A stretch of DNA of 64,000 nt, from NCBI GenBank assembly GCA_023400055.1, contig JAEXFN010000020.1:1-64000 (forward strand), given 5' to 3'. The notes under the pieces were generated by a model that worked only from the letters and a program-made list of their open reading frames with translations, was not told the DNA's origin and did no database searches. A program made the position numbers and the translations under genes. Of this stretch, positions 58,673-64,000 are shown piece after piece; positions within the stretch are counted from its first letter, which is position 1, and every line of letters starts with the position of its first letter. This stretch comes from Bacillota bacterium (GTDB lineage Bacteria > Bacillota > UBA4882 > UBA8346).

Positions 58673-60136
58673 ATGCAATATTGGGTGAATTTAACTGATT
58701 CCAAACAACAAGCCAATGTCTTAGCGGCATTGCGGATCGTCGATCCTGCGGCGGAACTCGGCGACGAACGGGCGCCATGGCGGCTGACGTTCTCCTGGAC
58801 GCCGCAGCTAACGGTCAAGTTGGTCGTGACCGGTTCCGGAACGAATCAACTCTGGGAGTTTACCGATCCGACCGTCAGCGATCCGCGCTGGCGCGAACAG
58901 GATCGACAGCTTCGTTTGAAAGAATTAATCCGTTTGGGAATTATCCGGATTTTCCAAACAATCTTGGCCATCCCGGTGCCGTGGGGGATTTTGAGCGGAG
59001 TCCGGCCCACGAAGATCTTTCATTTTCTACGGGGACGCGGTTTTTCGATTCCGGAGATTCGCCGCCAATTGTTGGAGATTTACGCTTTGGACGAGGTCAA
59101 GGCCGATTTGGTTTTAGAAGTCGGAATCAAGCAGGAACGCTTTTTTAAGCCGTCCGGGACGATCGGCATTTATGTCGGAATTCCGTTTTGTCCCACCCGT
59201 TGTTATTATTGCTCATTTCCGGCGGTCCCCTTAACCACTCACGGCCATCTGGTAAAGAATTTTCTGGCCGGATTGAAGCTTGAAGCAGCCGGCATGGCCG
59301 GGCTTTGCCGCGAATTGGGGTTACAGGTGGAATCGGTTTATCTGGGCGGGGGCACGCCGACCAGTTTGGACGAGGCAGCTTTCGCCGAGGTGATTCAAAC
59401 CGTCAAACAAAGCTTCATGACCGCAGGCACTGTCGCTGAATTTACCGTCGAAGCCGGTCGACCGGAGACCGTGTCGCGGGTAAAGTTGCAAACGATGCTT
59501 GACGCCGGAGTTACCCGGATCAGCGTCAATCCGCAGACCATGAACCAAGCGACCTTGGAACGGATCGGCCGCCGTCACACGGTGGACGATATTTATGGAG
59601 CCGTGCGGGCCGTACAAAGGACGGACTTGTTATTGAACATGGATTTAATCGTCGGTCTGCCCGGTGAGAACGGGGCGGACTTTCATGATTCTTTACAGAA
59701 AGTCGTGCAATTGGTGCCGGAAAACATTACCGTGCATACCCTGGCTCCTAAACGGGCCTCAGCCTGGCGGAAGAATTTTAGCGATTTGGATTTGGCTGCG
59801 CCCGCCGATTTGACTGCCGCCACTGAAAATGTCCGGAGGTTGCTCGGACAAAACGGCTACCAGCCGTATTATCTGTACCGGCAACGCCATATCCTGGCCG
59901 AACAGGAGAATATCGGTTATGGTAAACCGGGAACCGAGAGCATCTATAATATTCAGATGATGGAAGAACGTCAAACCATCCTCGGGTTGGGGGCTGGCGC
60001 GGTGACCAAATGGGTAACCGGATCCGATTTCCAGGTAACCCGGCACCAAAATCCCAAGTGCCCGGCTACCTATTTTGGGCGAATTGCTGCGGAATTAGTT
60101 AAAAAAGCCCAGCAAACCCGGTTACTTCTTGGTTGA
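58673..60136 (+). CDS. hemZ: Coproporphyrinogen III oxidase-like radical SAM protein HemZ
   Basis: About 487 residues. The radical SAM site is GIPFCPTRCYYCSFPAV (C-x3-C-x2-C) near residue 175; VYLGGGTPTSLD and GRPETVSRVK and the NPQTMNQATLERIGRRHT block match HemZ. The N-terminal 150 residues, with LSGVRPTKIFHFL, are specific to the Firmicute HemZ group, which is distinct from HemN and HemW. The ATG at 58673 is preferred over a TTG at 58628. Activity on coproporphyrinogen is known for some members only. Confidence 0.92.
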   Translation: MQYWVNLTDSKQQANVLAALRIVDPAAELGDERAPWRLTFSWTPQLTVKLVVTGSGTNQLWEFTDPTVSDPRWREQDRQLRLKELIRLGIIRIFQTILAIPVPWGILSGVRPTKIFHFLRGRGFSIPEIRRQLLEIYALDEVKADLVLEVGIKQERFFKPSGTIGIYVGIPFCPTRCYYCSFPAVPLTTHGHLVKNFLAGLKLEAAGMAGLCRELGLQVESVYLGGGTPTSLDEAAFAEVIQTVKQSFMTAGTVAEFTVEAGRPETVSRVKLQTMLDAGVTRISVNPQTMNQATLERIGRRHTVDDIYGAVRAVQRTDLLLNMDLIVGLPGENGADFHDSLQKVVQLVPENITVHTLAPKRASAWRKNFSDLDLAAPADLTAATENVRRLLGQNGYQPYYLYRQRHILAEQENIGYGKPGTESIYNIQMMEERQTILGLGAGAVTKWVTGSDFQVTRHQNPKCPATYFGRIAAELVKKAQQTRLLLG

Positions 60137-60248
60137 CATTTACAGTCACATTAGGTACAATATTAACAGCGTTGTCATAATCAATATGCACGGTATTCAT
60201 GGGTTTTAACTCATTTTTTTTTTGGAATATTAAAGGAGGAATTGTTGG

Positions 60249-61799
60249 ATGAGTATGATGTCAATTCGTCGTATCTGTCAGAAAGTGCTGGCGCCGGTGA
60301 TTATTATACTGGTAATCGGGTTGACCGTGGGAATGTTTTATATCGGTATTCCCCAAATGGGCAAGGAACCCACCTCTTACCAGGGCCAAGCAGTCAAAAT
60401 CAACGGCAAAGTGATCGGCGGCAATGAATTTAATGACTATTTAATGCGCGCCGCGCAACAAGCCAGTCAGATGCAACAGTATGGGATGACCTACAATGAT
60501 GCGCAGATCCGTGATACGGCATTAAATATTGCTTTACAAGACACCGCTTTCAATCAGGAAATTGCGAAAGCGAAAATTACCGCTACGGAAGGCGATGTCG
60601 ATAAGCTAATTAAAAAGTACCTGCCGACGGAGGAAGAGTTACAGTCTTTCATGGAGAAGCAGGGTTACACCGATAAGAGCGAATTCCGGAAAGCTGTCAA
60701 AAACGACATCCTCAAGCAGAAATTCATCGCTATGAAAGCGCGTCAATTGAAGATCAAGGTGCCGAAGGAACAGATCGAAGGCATGCTGGAGCAGATCGAA
60801 GTCAGCCATATCTTGATCGGCCTCAAATCCGGAAGTACCACCCGCACTGATGCGGAAGCCTTGGCCAAAGCTAACGAGGTTTACGCCAAAGCGGCCGCCA
60901 GCGGCGCAGATTTCTCCCAGTTGGCCAGACAATACTCCGATGATCCGGGTTCGAAGGATAAGGGCGGCGTCATCGGGCCGATGCCGTTGGAACAATTCAA
61001 GGGCAGCATGGTGAAAGAGTTTGTCGACGGCTCGCTGGCGTTAAAAGTCGGTGAGATCAGTCATCCGGTCAAAACCGAATATGGTTATCACATCATCAAA
61101 TTGGATTCCAAACAGGTTCCGACCGGCAAGGAATATAAAGAAAAATACACGGAAACGGAAAACGATCTCTTGATGCAGTCGGCTCCCTATAACCAGGCCT
61201 TCCAAAACTGGTTGCAGGGTGTATACAAAAAAGCGCAAGCCAACATGGAAGTGATGGATCCGGCATTGAAGGCATACCGGTTTAAACAGGAACAGAAGTG
61301 GGCGGAAGCGGCCAAGGCTTATGATAAAGCGGTCAAGCTCCCTTACTATAAGAGTAAAATCGATCTTTATGTCGATGCTTCCGATGTCTATCTGCAACTG
61401 AAACAACCGAGTGAGTCAATCAAAATGCTGAAACGGGTTCCGGCTCCGTCGCAGGACACAGTGGATTATCAAGTCGCTTTGGCCAAAGCCTATGTCGCAG
61501 CGGGACAGAAAAACACCGCAAAACAGGTTTTGACCAAGTTTAGTGCGGCGCATCCGGATGAGTCCAACATTCATGAAAGTCTGAAAGCGGTCTTTACTGA
61601 ACTGAAGTTTACAGCGGAAGCTACCAGGGAAGATCAGCTGATTGCCTCGATCAAGCAAAAAGATCAGGAGATGCTTCAAAAGTATCAACAGAACCTGGGT
61701 CAAAAAGGCGCAGCGACGCAAGCAGCTCCGAACCCGGCTCCGGCTCCGGCCGCGGTCAGTCCGAGTCCTGCCCCGTCTGCCAGCCCGAAGGCTAACTGA
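60249..61799 (+). CDS. Membrane-anchored PPIC-type foldase (SurA/PrsA-like) with TPR-like region
   Basis: A 516-residue exported protein. A membrane helix at about 14-35 is followed by a SurA-N-like helical domain (NGKVIGGNEFNDYLMRAA, residues 53-165), a parvulin rotamase domain (VSHILIGLKSGS through VKTEYGYHIIKLDSK, 185-285), and a helical TPR-like part (340-460) with repeats such as EQKWAEAAKAYDKAVKLPY. The end is Ala/Pro-rich. It would help fold proteins outside the membrane. Unlike PrsA, no lipobox is seen, so it is anchored by the helix. The ATG follows AAAGGAGG. Confidence 0.9.
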   Translation: MSMMSIRRICQKVLAPVIIILVIGLTVGMFYIGIPQMGKEPTSYQGQAVKINGKVIGGNEFNDYLMRAAQQASQMQQYGMTYNDAQIRDTALNIALQDTAFNQEIAKAKITATEGDVDKLIKKYLPTEEELQSFMEKQGYTDKSEFRKAVKNDILKQKFIAMKARQLKIKVPKEQIEGMLEQIEVSHILIGLKSGSTTRTDAEALAKANEVYAKAAASGADFSQLARQYSDDPGSKDKGGVIGPMPLEQFKGSMVKEFVDGSLALKVGEISHPVKTEYGYHIIKLDSKQVPTGKEYKEKYTETENDLLMQSAPYNQAFQNWLQGVYKKAQANMEVMDPALKAYRFKQEQKWAEAAKAYDKAVKLPYYKSKIDLYVDASDVYLQLKQPSESIKMLKRVPAPSQDTVDYQVALAKAYVAAGQKNTAKQVLTKFSAAHPDESNIHESLKAVFTELKFTAEATREDQLIASIKQKDQEMLQKYQQNLGQKGAATQAAPNPAPAPAAVSPSPAPSASPKAN

Positions 61800-61827
61800 A
61801 TTAAAGTGCCTGGCTTTTAAAACGTAA

Positions 61828-61861
61828 AATACGCGGAGGACTATACCGTCTTCCGCGTATT
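61828..61861 (+). terminator. Strong hairpin between foldase and hisS
   Basis: AATACGCGGA (61828-61837) pairs perfectly with TCCGCGTATT (61852-61861). It has only a weak T-rich end, so it may be a terminator of the foldase gene or a leader element of hisS. No T-box motif was found near it. Confidence 0.55.
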
Positions 61862-61918
61862 GATGTATCTATTACCCGGATTTAATATACTAAATATACC
61901 AAAGACTAAAATGGGGCG

Positions 61919-63199
61919 ATGATAGTGACCAAAGTTTTTGCACCCAAGGGAACTTACGATTTGTTGCCTGAGGAGGCAGCCGCCTGGCGTTACTTAGAAG
62001 GAGTCATTCACCGGATCTTTCGTGAATATGGTTACGGCGAGGTTCGTACGCCTATCTTTGAGCATACCGAACTGTTTCAGCGCGGCATCGGCGAGACGAC
62101 CGACATTGTCGAAAAAGAGATGTTTACCTTTACCGACCGGGGCGAGCGCAGCATCACGCTGCGACCCGAGGGTACGGCCTCGGTGGTCCGGGCTTATCTG
62201 GAACACAATATTGCCGCCGCCGGCGGTATTGCCAAGCTTTATTATTACGGACCGATGTTCCGCTGTGAGGCTCCTCAAGCGGGCCGGTTCAGACAGTTCT
62301 CGCAATTCGGCGTCGAGGCCCTCGGTAGTAGCGATCCGCGGGTGGATGCCGAAGTGATCGCTTTGGCAGTAAATATCTATCGCCGTTTGGGAATTACGGA
62401 TTTAGAGATCAATATCAATTCCATCGGTTGCCCGAATTGCCGCCCGTTATACCGGGAACGCTTGTTAGAGCACTTGCGGCCCCGCGTCGCATCATTGTGT
62501 TCCAATTGTCAACGGCGTCTGGAACGTAATCCGTTACGGTTATTGGATTGTAAAAACCCAGGTTGTCAGAGTTTGATCGATGATATCCCGCTGATCACGG
62601 AGACGCTTTGCGATGATTGTGGCGGCCATTTTCAACAACTCCTGCAGTATCTGGAGGGAATCGGAGTGCGCTTCCGATTGAACCCCCGTTTGGTGCGGGG
62701 ATTTGATTATTATACGAAAACCGTCTTCGAGGTGGTCGCGGGAGACTTGGGGGCGCAGAACGCCTTATGCGGCGGCGGACGGTACGACGGCTTAATCGAA
62801 GAATGCGGCGGGCCGGCGACCCCGGGCATCGGTTTTGCGGCCGGCATGGAACGCTTAATGATGGTCTTGAAATCCCGGGATTTGCTGCCGCGAGTCCAGG
62901 AGAGCCCGCAACTTTATCTGGCCCCGCTCGGCGCAGAGGCTCAAAAAGCGCTTTTCCCGGTCTTAATTCAGCTTCGCGAAGCGGGTTGGATCGTCGAGAC
63001 CGATCTGCTGGGCAGAAGCTTGAAAGCCCAATTGAAAGCAGCCAACAAGCTGGGCGCGCCTTTGGTAGGAGTGCTCGGCGACGATGAGTTGCGCAATCAA
63101 CAAATATTGATCCGGCACATGGATACCAGTCAGCAGGAATTAGTACCGTTAACCGATTTGACCACTATTTTGGCTCAAAAATTTGAATCGCAGCGTTAA
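61919..63199 (+). CDS. hisS: Histidyl-tRNA synthetase
   Basis: A 426-residue class II synthetase. Motif 1 is PIFEHTELFQRGIGETTD; motif 2 is YYYGPMFRCEAPQAGRFRQFSQFG (ends quoted), motif 3 lies in GIGFAAGMERLMMVL. The His-binding RGFDYYTKTVFEV and GGGRYDGLI are present. A Cys-rich insertion (CPNCRP, CSNCQRR, CKNPGC) is common in Firmicutes. The ATG at 61919 has GGGG nearby; a GTG at 61925 is also possible. The 3' gap to aspS is 198 bp. Confidence 0.96.
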   Translation: MIVTKVFAPKGTYDLLPEEAAAWRYLEGVIHRIFREYGYGEVRTPIFEHTELFQRGIGETTDIVEKEMFTFTDRGERSITLRPEGTASVVRAYLEHNIAAAGGIAKLYYYGPMFRCEAPQAGRFRQFSQFGVEALGSSDPRVDAEVIALAVNIYRRLGITDLEININSIGCPNCRPLYRERLLEHLRPRVASLCSNCQRRLERNPLRLLDCKNPGCQSLIDDIPLITETLCDDCGGHFQQLLQYLEGIGVRFRLNPRLVRGFDYYTKTVFEVVAGDLGAQNALCGGGRYDGLIEECGGPATPGIGFAAGMERLMMVLKSRDLLPRVQESPQLYLAPLGAEAQKALFPVLIQLREAGWIVETDLLGRSLKAQLKAANKLGAPLVGVLGDDELRNQQILIRHMDTSQQELVPLTDLTTILAQKFESQR

Positions 63200-63397
63200 C
63201 GAGTTCTTCGCGCGAAAGTCTTCCAAATTGGCGATTTGAAAACGTGAATAATGTAACTTCGCATTTTTGACCCTAATCGATGGGGGTCGAATGGAAAAAT
63301 TGTTTCCGCGTTAGCGTCATAAGTAAATTCACGGCAGTATTGCCAATTTATTGGTTTAGTGATAAATTTAACTGAATAGGATTTAGGGGGAGTCAAC

Positions 63398-64000
63398 TTG
63401 ATTTATGCGTTGCGGAATACAGCCTGCGCCGAATTGAGCGGCAAAGACGTTGGAAAATCGGTGGTTTTGAATGGATGGGTTTCACGTCGCCGCGATCACG
63501 GTGGCCTGATTTTCGTCGATATGCGGGACCGCTCCGGTGTAGTCCAGGTCGTTTTTAATCCGGATTTGAACCCGGCAGCCTTTCATCGGGCGGAGGCTTT
63601 GCGCAACGAATTTGTCTTGGCAGTGACTGGAACAGTGGCGCTTCGTCCCGAAGGGACAATCAATCCCAACATGGCTACCGGGGAAATAGAGGTTCTCGGC
63701 GAAAAGTTGGAGATTCTGAATGAGGCGAAAACTCCGCCGATCTACATCGCGGATAATATCGACGTCGATGAGACGGTACGGCTGAAATACCGCTATTTGG
63801 ACCTGCGTCGTCCGGAGATGCAGCGCAATATCATGCTGCGTCACCGGGTGACCAAAGTGGTCCGCGACTTCTTGGATTCTCAGGGCTTCTTGGAGATTGA
63901 GACCCCCATATTGATGAAGAGTTCGCCGGAAGGAGCCCGTGACTTTTTGGTTCCCAGCCGGGTCAATCCCGGGAAATTTTTTGCTTTGCCGCAGTCGCCC
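63398..64000 (+). CDS. aspS: Aspartyl-tRNA synthetase, 3' end cut by window
   Basis: 201 codons are present without a stop, so the gene runs on to the right. The N-terminal OB-fold anticodon domain reads VLNGWVSRRRDHGGLIFVDMRDRSG (shown in part), followed by VRLKYRYLDLRRPEMQRNI and motif 1, FLEIETPILMKSSPEGARDFLVPSR, typical of bacterial AspRS. The start is TTG after GGGGGAG. It follows hisS, a common pairing in Bacillota. No T-box was found upstream. Confidence 0.93.
   Translation, partial: MIYALRNTACAELSGKDVGKSVVLNGWVSRRRDHGGLIFVDMRDRSGVVQVVFNPDLNPAAFHRAEALRNEFVLAVTGTVALRPEGTINPNMATGEIEVLGEKLEILNEAKTPPIYIADNIDVDETVRLKYRYLDLRRPEMQRNIMLRHRVTKVVRDFLDSQGFLEIETPILMKSSPEGARDFLVPSRVNPGKFFALPQSP

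Noticed and set aside
61800..61918. T-box leader for hisS
   Set aside because: A strong hairpin is present, but no AGGGTGGNACCGCG-type antiterminator motif was seen here or before aspS.

Overview
The window reads as chromosomal DNA of a spore-forming, probably strictly anaerobic member of the Bacillota (Clostridia-like or a deep-branching relative). The evidence is SpoIIP and SpoVAE; the Firmicute gene orders rbgA-rnhB-ylqG-ylqH, ruvX-DUF1292-mltG, rpmB/yloU/fakA and yqeG-yqeH; an IspH-S1 fusion; a single-chain clostridial-type PurL; a B12-dependent ribonucleotide reductase; and a 2-hydroxyacyl-CoA dehydratase activase set. Strong Shine-Dalgarno sites and frequent TTG starts are typical of the window. 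The species cannot be named from the sequence alone. No tRNA, rRNA, insertion sequence or CRISPR array was recognised.

Layout. 1-856: non-coding, with a 21-bp tandem array and several stable stem-loops. 857-8850: rbgA, a convergent membrane protein gene, rnhB, a FliK-like/FlhB-like pair, yraN and comM/yifB. 8965-18347: envelope and housekeeping genes (AI-2E permease, a secreted phosphatase-like protein, a membrane-anchored protein, ruvX, DUF1292, mltG, an MBL hydrolase, hslO, yqeG, yqeH). 18.7-20.0 kb: prs and rpmB on the minus strand. 20.3-27.8 kb: a long plus-strand run (DUF1858, yloU, fakA, degV, rsmD, coaD, coiled-coil protein, cmk, ispH-S1) closed by a terminator. 28.0-31.3 kb: a sporulation-linked operon. 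31.4-34.9 kb: three overlapping dehydratase/activase genes plus mug. 35-43 kb: accessory genes, including a lipoprotein protease, a broken FAH gene and a thiol-redox pair. 43.4-48.2 kb: PEP carboxykinase, an FtsZ/tubulin-like protein, a cupin and a LysR regulator. 48.4-56.5 kb: purL, a GNAT, a SPOR protein and nrdJ under two NrdR boxes. 56.7-64 kb: ldh, small proteins, hemZ, a PPIC foldase, hisS and the start of aspS.

The most unusual signal is a set of intergenic tandem arrays at 1-83, 18416-18625, 36497-36685, 36702-36869 and 52880-53131. All have a repeat length of exactly 21 bp, yet they fall into several sequence families. The first and last are the same family in opposite orientation, and the two middle arrays meet as an inverted pair. 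They lack the repeat/spacer structure of CRISPR. Twenty-one bp is two helical turns and also seven codons, so both a DNA-level and a coding explanation must be considered. Other points of note are an FtsZ-like GTPase outside any division cluster, a glutaredoxin next to an FTR-rubredoxin fusion, a split dehydratase system, and two near-consensus NrdR boxes 31 bp apart upstream of nrdJ.

Limits: all calls come from reading motifs, gene order and ribosome binding sites. No database search or structure prediction was run.
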